DNA of 23,521 nucleotides from CAZAJT01 sp964485585 (GTDB lineage Bacteria; Patescibacteriota; Microgenomatia; UBA1406; GWC2-37-13): the NCBI GenBank assembly GCA_964485585.1, contig CAZAJT010000010.1, forward strand, positions 1 to 23,521. Reading direction: 5' to 3'. Under the pieces are notes generated by a model. That model did not search any database. It was given only the letters and a program-made list of their open reading frames with translations, and was not told the origin of the DNA. This document shows, piece after piece, positions 1 through 6,737 of the stretch (positions within the stretch are counted from its first letter, which is position 1; each line of letters opens with the position of its first letter). Made by a program: the position numbers and the translations under genes.

Positions 1-1
1 G

Positions 2-25
2 ATTCCCGCCTTCGCGGGAATGACA
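2..25. repeat. REP-like palindrome, TGTCATT family
   Basis: An 8-bp perfect stem (ATTCCCGC / GCGGGAAT) with a CTTC loop is followed by GACA, so the element ends in AATGACA. Other palindromes in the window share this TGTCATT end (6609-6660, 6944-7035, 21715-21849, 23467-23521). It lies at the window edge and may extend leftwards. Confidence 0.7.
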
Positions 26-66
26 AAAACGACATCCTGTTTTTCGCGAGCTATAGCATCCTGCGC

Positions 67-95
67 TTGCAAAATGAAAAAAGGTAAGGTATAAT
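67..95 (+). promoter_or_regulatory. Promoter of the first gene
   Basis: TTGCAA at 67-72 and TATAAT at 90-95 are separated by exactly 17 bases, a good housekeeping-sigma promoter. Transcription would begin near 102, giving a leader of about 25 bases with no clear Shine-Dalgarno before the ATG at 127. Confidence 0.65.
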
Positions 96-126
96 AGAAT
101 ATTATAAGCTGTAAAGTAGCCATTAT

Positions 127-1854
127 ATGGTAAATATTCAGGAAGGATTCTCAGCAGCAAGACACTACGTAGATAATCTCGTACACAGCGAAGAAGTCGC
201 AAGATTACGTTTGAATGCTGCTCTCGCATGGAGCGAACTATCTCAATATCTCCCTCGGATTAATAACCGCAAGGCTATTCCTCCGGCTGTTGCCGTAGCC
301 ACTTTCGGACTCATTACCGCACTCACTTCTTTACAGGCACAAGGTCAAGGCAATCAACCAGAACGGGGACCAACTTATGTTGAGCCCGGCCAACTGCAGG
401 ACGATCCCAACGGAGCGGTAATAAGCGGTCGTATCCCAACCAGTCCCTTTATCCGCTCATCAGATGGTCAGCAAAACAAAGAAGTTTCCGAACAAACTAC
501 CACAGTGGATTTCAGTGAAGTAGCAATTAGTGTGGAACAAATGAAAAATAATCCGATGAGAGTATCTGCCACCTTTGTGGAGACTGATGCAAATGGCGTG
601 GCAAAAAAAATCTACACGATAGCAAAACCATATAAACGAGGCGACACTGAAACCGGCGGAAGAATATATTCCTCCTCAATAGACACCGTAAACGGTGTTG
701 TAAAAATGGGAAAATTTCAATTAGTGAATAGCCAACAGCTTGATTTTGAAGCTGGCGCTATATTTGCAATTGGTCAAAAAGTTATAGTAATAGGTATATA
801 TTCTGATGGTACTAGAGCTGCAAAAATCTTAGAAAATGGATCTCAGAATCTTCAGGATATTTATAACAATAAAGCCCCTGGCCGAGGTATAGATATACAT
901 GTTGATCCTAACTCCCCCGATGATCTTTATTTTAATTTTGGTTTTGGAGGAATCGAAAAATATAATCTTCAAACGAAATTGTCTACGCCGGTTAATTTAA
1001 CTCAAAATGATGGGAAATTAAATGTTACCAGTGTTTCAGAAGGTGTACGTTTTTTTGGTCGGCCGCCTTCTGGAGGTGGTTATATAGAAATGAATCTGAG
1101 CGGCACTTCAACTCAATCTATATCAGAGATAAAGCATGCTGAGCTTGGCCGAGCCGATGCATTGACTACCTATATAGAAGGTGGTCAAAATATTGTAGTG
1201 CATGCAAATAATAACAGCGGAAGAATAACTATCTTAAATAGTACCACCAATAGTATTATCCGGGAATATCCATTTACTAGTCTCATTAGTGATAGGGTCT
1301 CTAATTTTGATTTCGGAGGAAACTATATATTTTACATGGCTACATCTGGTAACATGCTTATTACTGGAGGCGCAGCAACTAAAAAAGGAGATAATTATGG
1401 TACAGGGGTTATATCAGCCTGGCCACTTACAACGGTGCCTGTGTCAACCTCCACTGATGTAAAAGTAACGGTATTTGATATTGGAAAAGCGGATGCAGCA
1501 TTTGCTCCAGGATGGGCAGCAGATCAGAATATGAAAACAGTCACGTTGCCGGGGGGAGATAGCTATACATTTGCATACCACTCGAATACCGGTCTAGTCA
1601 TACGAAAAAGAAATTCTGACGGCAGTCACGAAGGTCAGCCATGGTATGTCAATAATGGATTAGGAGATGTGCCATTGCCAGCTACCGAAACACCCACACC
1701 AACCAGACCACCAACATTGACTCCTCCACCGACATCTACTCTGTCGCCTACGCCTAACCCGAATCTCACCGTTACTCCACAGCCCACTAAACCGCTTACT
1801 TACACGGCAAATGTACCGGTATTGCTTGATTCAATTACCGGCTCTCAGAAATAA
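127..1854 (+). CDS. Membrane-anchored extracytoplasmic protein with Pro/Thr-rich C-terminal linker
   Basis: A 575-residue protein of unrecognised family. Residues 1-50 are polar and probably cytoplasmic. Residues 51-70 are hydrophobic (AIPPAVAVATFGLITALTSL) and look like an uncleaved anchor or late signal. The long middle part (about 130-490) is rich in short beta-type stretches with G, D and N turns, such as GFGGIEKYNLQT and SGRITILNSTTNS, which suggests a beta-propeller-like fold; that is inference. Residues about 505-550 form a Pro/Thr/Ser linker followed by a short tail. No LPXTG motif is seen. It has its own promoter and runs convergently into the 1877-4027 gene with 22 bases between them. 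A surface or envelope role is likely; the substrate is unknown. Confidence 0.7.
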   Translation: MVNIQEGFSAARHYVDNLVHSEEVARLRLNAALAWSELSQYLPRINNRKAIPPAVAVATFGLITALTSLQAQGQGNQPERGPTYVEPGQLQDDPNGAVISGRIPTSPFIRSSDGQQNKEVSEQTTTVDFSEVAISVEQMKNNPMRVSATFVETDANGVAKKIYTIAKPYKRGDTETGGRIYSSSIDTVNGVVKMGKFQLVNSQQLDFEAGAIFAIGQKVIVIGIYSDGTRAAKILENGSQNLQDIYNNKAPGRGIDIHVDPNSPDDLYFNFGFGGIEKYNLQTKLSTPVNLTQNDGKLNVTSVSEGVRFFGRPPSGGGYIEMNLSGTSTQSISEIKHAELGRADALTTYIEGGQNIVVHANNNSGRITILNSTTNSIIREYPFTSLISDRVSNFDFGGNYIFYMATSGNMLITGGAATKKGDNYGTGVISAWPLTTVPVSTSTDVKVTVFDIGKADAAFAPGWAADQNMKTVTLPGGDSYTFAYHSNTGLVIRKRNSDGSHEGQPWYVNNGLGDVPLPATETPTPTRPPTLTPPPTSTLSPTPNPNLTVTPQPTKPLTYTANVPVLLDSITGSQK

Positions 1855-1876
1855 TATCCACAAGAATCTTCCTTTT

Positions 1877-4027
1877 TTACTGGAGCACTTGCTCACCCAA
1901 GTTTGGCCGCAGGAATGTATACGTAGACCACGCTTTGCTTTGCACCTGATTATAAATTTTTATATCAAATATCGGTTCTTTTTGATTTAATAAAGAAGAT
2001 TGTTGTGAAACAAAACTTACTTCTATAGATTTCACACCATTTAAATTCAATGTACGTGGCGAACCATCGCTAGAGATCTCTGTCCAGCTCCCATTGTAAT
2101 AAATCCAATAACTATTATCATAAAAGTTTGCATTAACTGATTGTAAATAAGCATCCGTTTTCTGAATCCGCGCAAGGATAAAACCTCCATTCATATTCCC
2201 CATCACGGCAGTAAGATAATTAGAAGGAAGACTATTGGTAATCTGCCCTGAGAAAACAGCGGCGAGCATATTGTAATTCTCATTTGATACCTTTGGTTGC
2301 ACTTTCAAAGCGTTGTAGTAACGCTTACCAATTTTTGTTGTATCTAATTCATTTGTCCGCAATCCGCTTATCCCATATTTACTGCCTACCACTCCATCTG
2401 AGCCGATATCTACTGTTAATCCCGTGCCGAAGATCTGTGCGGGGGGTTTGTAGACTCTCACTTCCATAGAGGCCTGAGGACCAGAGCATGTTGTGATTGT
2501 ACCTGATATGTATGCTGCATTTCCTCTACACTCTCCCCAACCGGCAGGAGGACGACTGAATCCGCGACACATGACATCATAAGCAATCCCGTCTTCATTG
2601 GCGCCTAAACTTGGCGCAGTCCAAGTATGGCTTAGTTGCCCTGTCGTTCCTATTATGTCTTTTCCAATACATCCTTGTGCCTGATCATCAGTAGGTCCGC
2701 AGGTAGACAAACTTTTATCTGACTGTTTTGCGATGTAGATATCTCCGGCAAGATCTTCCTGGTTCATGTTGTAACCCGCAGTAAATGTGGCTTGCTCGCC
2801 GGGATAGAGATAATAGATAGTCGAGTTAGTAGCGCTCCCTCCGCTTTGAGTGCGCAGACCGCTTCCTGATAAGTTATAGCAGTTTACTACTGCTGCAGGA
2901 GTCGGAGTCGGCGCAAAGGTTGGAGTCGGCGTAATGGTGGGTGTTGCGGTAGGAGGAGGTAAAGTTGGAGTAGCACATGCTGATACGGTAAATGACGAAC
3001 TTGTTGACGGGGTCAATGCACACGCATTCTTTAGTGAATTATTTCCTCCATGCACCCACCAGTCATAATTCCCTGACAAAACTTCTATCGTAATACTTGT
3101 CGATGGCCAGCTATTTATACATAATGCGTTTCCGGAACCACTGGTACAATCAGATGCACCAACTGGCATACTGCCAACTAATCTTGCGGAAGCTCCATTT
3201 ACTCTAAACGCATAATTTGTCGCGCCAGCAACTTGACTCCATGAGAGTGCAACCTGTTTATAATCGCCGGGATTCGAACAACCGGCAGGTACGCTGCTCG
3301 CCAGACCGCCGGGAGCAGATGCAGGACAATTGGGAGTCCATTCAATATCCCACCCTGTATGTCCCTCATCATTGTCATTATGAATCCACAGGTACTTCTG
3401 ACTATTTTCTTCTGTTACTACGCCCATCACCGATGCGCCGCTTCCAAAATTGGTGCTTTCGCTGTAATTAGGATAATAATCAAAGGAACCACTGCGAAAA
3501 TTATAACCGCCGGGGAAATTAGCGAGACCATAATCACCGGGAATCTCAGCGCGCCACTCATTGTATCCGCAGTTAATACCACAAGTGTTGGCGCCGCATC
3601 CAGTGGTACTTGTGGCATCATCTTTCACAATACCCCGATACGTTGGGTCGAGACTGTTTTCATAGCGATACTTTCCAGCACTCTCAAACCACCGGGTCCG
3701 GTTTATCTGATTATTCGCCCAGTCGTAGTGATAGGTATAACTGCTGGCAACGCCGGGATCATCACTGTAAAAGGGCGATTCTGCGGTCCAGTTTTGACAA
3801 TTATCGATACTGCTCGGATTAGATCCAATCTGACAATCAGGGGTAGAAGCGAACCTTCTATAAATAGAAATGTTTTTGAGGTAATACTTTGTGCCATCAA
3901 ACATCATATATACATCACCTTTCAGTGAAGCAGCAAATCCATAGACCGCAGAAGAAGATAAAAATGGTAATCCACCTACAAATAAAAATAACGTCAGAAT
4001 TAGTATTTTAATATATCTTGACCGCAT
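1877..4027 (-). CDS. Secreted multidomain protein with signal peptide and Pro/Thr linker
   Basis: A 716-residue protein from the ATG at 4027, which begins MRSRYIKILILTLFLFVGG, a typical signal peptide with cleavage likely after SSSAVYGFA. An upstream ATG at 4069 has an AGGGG 6 bases before it, but would add a non-signal-like N-terminus read from the 3' end of the previous gene. The first half is Cys-, Trp- and Tyr-rich (several C pairs, suggesting disulfides) and includes a fibronectin-III-like stretch (VALSWSQVAGATNYAFRVNG). A PTATPTITPTPTFAPTPTP linker separates it from a second extracellular half. The 5' end overlaps the foldase-like gene by 20 bases, so the two are probably co-translated. 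No family was recognised; probably cell-surface or secreted. Confidence 0.7.
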   Translation of the reverse strand: MRSRYIKILILTLFLFVGGLPFLSSSAVYGFAASLKGDVYMMFDGTKYYLKNISIYRRFASTPDCQIGSNPSSIDNCQNWTAESPFYSDDPGVASSYTYHYDWANNQINRTRWFESAGKYRYENSLDPTYRGIVKDDATSTTGCGANTCGINCGYNEWRAEIPGDYGLANFPGGYNFRSGSFDYYPNYSESTNFGSGASVMGVVTEENSQKYLWIHNDNDEGHTGWDIEWTPNCPASAPGGLASSVPAGCSNPGDYKQVALSWSQVAGATNYAFRVNGASARLVGSMPVGASDCTSGSGNALCINSWPSTSITIEVLSGNYDWWVHGGNNSLKNACALTPSTSSSFTVSACATPTLPPPTATPTITPTPTFAPTPTPAAVVNCYNLSGSGLRTQSGGSATNSTIYYLYPGEQATFTAGYNMNQEDLAGDIYIAKQSDKSLSTCGPTDDQAQGCIGKDIIGTTGQLSHTWTAPSLGANEDGIAYDVMCRGFSRPPAGWGECRGNAAYISGTITTCSGPQASMEVRVYKPPAQIFGTGLTVDIGSDGVVGSKYGISGLRTNELDTTKIGKRYYNALKVQPKVSNENYNMLAAVFSGQITNSLPSNYLTAVMGNMNGGFILARIQKTDAYLQSVNANFYDNSYWIYYNGSWTEISSDGSPRTLNLNGVKSIEVSFVSQQSSLLNQKEPIFDIKIYNQVQSKAWSTYTFLRPNLGEQVLQ

Positions 4028-4922
4028 AGGATTGTTTTTTAGCTTTATACCAATCTTCCAAACCTGCATAACCATCCCCTGTTTTTTTTACAATGTGGAT
4101 GATTCTGAAAAATGCCTCATATTCTTGGCCGGTACTGTCATTTTTTTTATCCGTTATAGTGAGGACTGGTGAAGTCTCACCCTCCTTGAGCGACAATGCG
4201 GCTTGATGAGTCTTTGGATTCACAAAGAGCGGTGACGATTCCGGCCGATTCTCAAACTTAAAATACGCGTTTGCTTCATAATTGGGGTCAACGTCGCGAA
4301 GTGAAGTATCAAAAAATATTTTTTTTGCGGCATCATTAAAGGTGATCTTTTTTGCGACGAGATCTGCATATATTGCATCTATTTTCTCCTTTGCCACTTG
4401 GCGCGCTTTCTCGTATCCCATTTTCGGTTCAGGATAGCTCTGGTTATGAAACCATATACTGATTGATTCTCCGCTGATTTTATTGACCACCGCATTGGAT
4501 ATCTTAGTTTTCAAAGAATCTATCAGTTTATTTCGCTCGACAATATCTTTTTCAGGACTGTTGTAAACTTTTGCAGACAACGTTGTGAACTTCATTTTTT
4601 CCCCTTCCTGCAGAATAATAGATTCTATAACGATTTTCTCTTGTATGTCGCGAATTGCGGCTTCTCGCGCAGTCGCACTTCCGGTTGCTTGGGGGTGAAA
4701 AATACGTAAGTTATATTCAATATCCCCCTGATAAATATTTTCATTACCAACTTTCATGACAATATCGTCACGGGCGCGCTCTTTTTCTTTTTCAGCGATA
4801 CGCGCCGTATCACCTTTAGGTTGTTGTTGACTAAATTTGGTACTGAGATAACTGTAGTATCCGAGTAATCCTACCACTGATATGATAGCGATCCCAAGCA
4901 GGATTTTGAGCAACCGGTTCAT
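4008..4922 (-). CDS. Membrane-anchored SurA/PrsA-like foldase (peptidyl-prolyl isomerase family)
   Basis: 304 residues from the ATG at 4922. A promoter ends 7 bases before this codon, so a start further upstream (4958) would lie inside the promoter. Residues 1-25 form one membrane helix with a short basic N-terminus (MNRLLKILLGIAIISVVGLL). A charged linker is followed by a SurA_N-like segment (VMKVGNENIYQGDIEYNLRIF), a helical region, and a C-terminal part resembling a PpiC/parvulin domain (SLKEGETSPVLTITDKK, then FFRIIHIVKK). Catalytic parvulin residues could not be verified, so it may be chaperone only. It overlaps the downstream secreted-protein gene by 20 bases, fitting a foldase made together with its exported client. 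Confidence 0.65.
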   Translation of the reverse strand: MNRLLKILLGIAIISVVGLLGYYSYLSTKFSQQQPKGDTARIAEKEKERARDDIVMKVGNENIYQGDIEYNLRIFHPQATGSATAREAAIRDIQEKIVIESIILQEGEKMKFTTLSAKVYNSPEKDIVERNKLIDSLKTKISNAVVNKISGESISIWFHNQSYPEPKMGYEKARQVAKEKIDAIYADLVAKKITFNDAAKKIFFDTSLRDVDPNYEANAYFKFENRPESSPLFVNPKTHQAALSLKEGETSPVLTITDKKNDSTGQEYEAFFRIIHIVKKTGDGYAGLEDWYKAKKQSYAVKIY

Positions 4923-4929
4923 AGGATTT

Positions 4930-4958
4930 ATGGTAAGCGATTTGTGGATGAGTGTCAA
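4930..4958 (-). promoter_or_regulatory. Promoter giving a leaderless transcript of the foldase gene
   Basis: On the minus strand TTGACA (4953-4958) and TACCAT (4930-4935) are 17 bases apart. Only 7 bases (4923-4929) separate the -10 from the ATG at 4922, so the predicted first transcribed base is about the A of the start codon. Confidence 0.65.
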
Positions 4959-4979
4959 GCTGTGTTAGGGAGTAACCCG

Positions 4980-5053
4980 CCTGCCCGCTTCGACTCAGCG
5001 AGGCGAGCCCGCTTCGCCAAAGCGTCATCAGCGAGGCGAGCCGGCGAGGCAGG
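4980..5053. repeat. GC-rich palindromic repeat element
   Basis: Closed by CCTGCC (4980-4985) and GGCAGG (5048-5053). It contains two copies of TCAGCGAGGCGAGCC about 33 bases apart (4995-5009 and 5028-5042). It is far more GC-rich than its surroundings and lies just downstream of the antitoxin gene, where the fold might also stop transcription. The 14-mer CCAAAGCGTCATCA inside it recurs at 6488-6501. Confidence 0.6.
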
Positions 5054-5064
5054 GGGAGAATTAC

Positions 5065-5349
5065 TTATTGCTTAAAATTTACTTGAAGAGTAACATCCAA
5101 TGCAGAAGCTAATCTTTTCAAGAAAGAAAGAGAAGGGGTTGTTTTAGCGTTCTCCACACGGGAAATGACTGACTGCCTAGTATCTAAGCGTTCTGCCAAT
5201 TCACCTTGCGTTAATCCTTTATTAACTCTTGCTTCAATAATAGCTCGAGCAATTTGATATTCAAGCTCGGTTTCTTCTAAAGCTTCCTTAAATTTAGAAT
5301 TTTTGAGTAAGTCTTTTTTGTGATCGTCCCAGTTAGTATAATTTTTCAT
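5065..5349 (-). CDS. HigA-type antitoxin, XRE-family helix-turn-helix
   Basis: 94 residues, the usual size for the family. The helix-turn-helix covers about residues 36-90, with the Cro/CI pattern LTQGELAERLDTRQSVISRVE and then PSLSFLKRLASAL. It should bind and neutralise the toxin encoded just upstream (5395-5628) and repress the shared locus. The toxin-first order is typical of higBA. The gene has its own promoter at 5358-5387, whose spacer contains a near-palindrome that is a natural autoregulatory operator. The start at 5349 lies 8 bases after the -10 box and has no Shine-Dalgarno. Confidence 0.85.
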   Translation of the reverse strand: MKNYTNWDDHKKDLLKNSKFKEALEETELEYQIARAIIEARVNKGLTQGELAERLDTRQSVISRVENAKTTPSLSFLKRLASALDVTLQVNFKQ

Positions 5350-5357
5350 ATGATCAT

Positions 5358-5387
5358 ACTATATTACAATATTGTGATAATTGTCAA
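5358..5387 (-). promoter_or_regulatory. Antitoxin promoter with operator-like palindrome in the spacer
   Basis: Minus-strand TTGACA (5382-5387), an 18-base spacer and TATAGT (5358-5363). The near-palindrome ATTACAATATTGTGAT (5363-5378) fills most of the spacer, so a repressor bound there would cover the polymerase site. Transcription would start about at the antitoxin ATG. Confidence 0.7.
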
Positions 5388-5394
5388 GTGTAGA

Positions 5395-5628
5395 TTATCT
5401 TCTTGATTTGTACTCTTTTAACCTAGCTAAAGCTACTTCGATCTCTTTTGCAGGTGTTTTCTGCTTTTTCTTTACAAAACCATGTAAAAGTAAAAATATT
5501 TCTTTAGTAGAAACAGTATAAAAAATACGAATATTATCTTGACCCAAAATCCGCAATTCCCATAATGGCGTACCAGTAAGTCTTTTCACATGAGGTGATC
5601 CTACCTGTGTACCAAACTCCTGCAGCAA
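5395..5628 (-). CDS. HigB/RelE-superfamily toxin, start codon uncertain or lost
   Basis: The canonical-start ORF uses a TTG at 5628 (77 residues) and ends 45 bases before the antitoxin. It carries the family core (LWELRILGQDNIRIFYTV, then IFLLLHGFVKKKQKTP) of HigB/Gp49-like mRNA-cleaving toxins, including the Lys-rich FxKK segment. The reading frame stays open upstream to a TGA at 5791-5793. Residues WKIIYYIPPSGG and VPFIENLPEKAQSKL, typical of the N-terminus of this family, are encoded at about 5648-5736, but no ATG, GTG or TTG occurs there. The TTG product would lack the first third of the fold. The toxin is therefore a start-lost pseudogene, uses a non-canonical start such as ATT or ATC, or contains a sequence error. 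Confidence 0.6.
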   Translation of the reverse strand: MLQEFGTQVGSPHVKRLTGTPLWELRILGQDNIRIFYTVSTKEIFLLLHGFVKKKQKTPAKEIEVALARLKEYKSRR

Positions 5629-5981
5629 TGAAAATGTATTAGACAGCTTAGATTGAGCTTTTTCAGGAAGATTTTCGATGAAAGGAACAAGTGGTGATAC
5701 ACCACCAGAAGGAGGAATATAGTAGATAATTTTCCAGTTTGGCTTTATTATACAAGAATTATATAAGAATTCGAGACTCGATTCATACGGTCAATGTGTA
5801 CATCGAACGCAGCTTTCCGTAAAGAAGCTTCCCAAAACCTCTTAGAATCCGTATTCATCCATAAGTTATCCACGCGAATCATTGTTTTTTTCTTCCTCTT
5901 TTATGCTACGATATGGTAAAGTGTTTCTTGCTCTTTGACAAGCGGTTCGGCGACAACAGGAAAACAGGAAAGGAGAATCCA
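5629..5981. other. Gap without a canonical gene
   Basis: 5629-5790 holds the in-frame upstream extension of the toxin (minus strand). A TATAAT on the minus strand at 5747-5752 and another at 5758-5763 could drive it, without a good -35. A 36-codon minus-strand ORF (5857 down to about 5747) lacks any family signal. 5860-5981 is T-rich, then holds the leader and Shine-Dalgarno of the 5982 gene. No RNA gene was recognised. Confidence 0.5.
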
Positions 5982-6455
5982 GTGAATCGTATCAACAGTC
6001 GCACACTCACCATTGTGGGCGCAATCGTGGTGCTCGTGGCGTTCTTTTTGCCATGGACATCCGTGGCAACCCTCTCTCTGAACGGTTGGGGACTGGCGTT
6101 CTCAAACACTCGGCCGGATATTGCTGGCATGGGAATGGCGACATGGTATCTGCTACTTCTTGCCGTGCCAGTTCACGCTGCAGTTGTTTTGTGGCTCGTC
6201 CTCAAAGCGGGGTCGGTCACGACGCAGAAGGAGGCGACAAACAATGCAGCATGGCAAGCTGTCTCCGGAATCATTGGGGCAGGTATCGTCGTTCTTGTGT
6301 TCCTTGATCTCACGATCAGGGTTGGCAATCCGTACACGAGCGGCCTTCTCGCTTACGCGACGAGAACAGAATACGGCCTGTTGCTCACGCTCCTCGGCTT
6401 TGCGGTGATGATCGCAGGGCCCATTACCGATCTTAAGCAGGCCAGGCAAACCTAA
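5982..6455 (+). CDS. Small four-helix membrane protein of unknown function
   Basis: 157 residues from the GTG at 5982, chosen because GGAAAGGAG lies just upstream with AGGAG 6 bases from the start. An in-frame ATG at 5913 would add a polar, non-conserved-looking tail. Four hydrophobic stretches are visible, at about residues 10-27, 50-72, 92-111 and 130-149, with short loops such as SLNGWGLAFSNTRPDIAG. No motif or family was recognised. Codons are visibly more GC-rich than in the flanking genes, and this is one of few genes here with a strong Shine-Dalgarno, which suggests recent acquisition. A branched terminator-like fold follows at 6501-6575. Confidence 0.65.
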   Translation: MNRINSRTLTIVGAIVVLVAFFLPWTSVATLSLNGWGLAFSNTRPDIAGMGMATWYLLLLAVPVHAAVVLWLVLKAGSVTTQKEATNNAAWQAVSGIIGAGIVVLVFLDLTIRVGNPYTSGLLAYATRTEYGLLLTLLGFAVMIAGPITDLKQARQT

Positions 6456-6500
6456 ACCGCTTGGCGCAAGCCGCCGAACGCTGTCAACCAAAGCGTCATC

Positions 6501-6575
6501 AACCCCGAACCCAAGCATTTCTCTGGGTGGCTGCGTTTCTCACGCAGTCTGACTATCCGTCATCGGGGTTTTTTT
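6501..6575 (+). terminator. Multibranched terminator-like hairpin
   Basis: A perfect 8-bp closing stem, AACCCCGA (6501-6508) with TCGGGGTT (6563-6570), runs into a T tract (6569-6575). Inside are two smaller hairpins: ACCCA/TGGGT (6509-6513 with 6524-6528) and CTGCG/CGCAG (6531-6535 with 6543-6547). The position after the membrane-protein gene fits an intrinsic terminator, though the branching is unusual. Confidence 0.65.
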
Positions 6576-6608
6576 CTGAGGAAATTGTGTCACCTTTGTA
6601 TCCTTTAA

Positions 6609-6660
6609 GGGATTTCTCCACTCACCCCCCCGCCATGGCAGGGGTTCGGTCGAAATGACA
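6609..6660. repeat. REP-like palindromic repeat, TGTCATT family
   Basis: GGGATTTCTCCACTC at the left and TTCGGTCGAAATGACA at the right (6645-6660) flank a CCCC...GGGG core with GCCATGGC. The end AATGACA matches the other palindromes of this window. It lies between the convergent membrane-protein and PBP2 genes. Confidence 0.55.
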
Positions 6661-6670
6661 AACACCACGG

Positions 6671-6698
6671 TGACTTAATTAATTGATTAATTGAGTCA
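6671..6698 (-). terminator. AT-rich inverted repeat downstream of PBP2
   Basis: TGACTTAATTAAT (6671-6683) pairs with ATTAATTGAGTCA (6686-6698) with a single mismatch and a 2-base centre. It is 40 bases after the PBP2 stop. The low GC content and lack of a clean T tract make a terminator role uncertain. Confidence 0.35.
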
Positions 6699-6737
6699 TA
6701 AAATAATCAGTGGTAATCCGCTACAAATCCGTAAAAA

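Noticed and set aside
3359..3928. A 189-codon plus-strand frame opposite the secreted-protein gene.
   Set aside because: It lies entirely within the coding part of the minus-strand gene, shows no family signal, and the opposite strand has a signal peptide and coherent domains.
5898..5936. An 11-codon leader peptide before the membrane-protein gene.
   Set aside because: It has no Shine-Dalgarno, no regulatory codon run and no attenuator before 5982.
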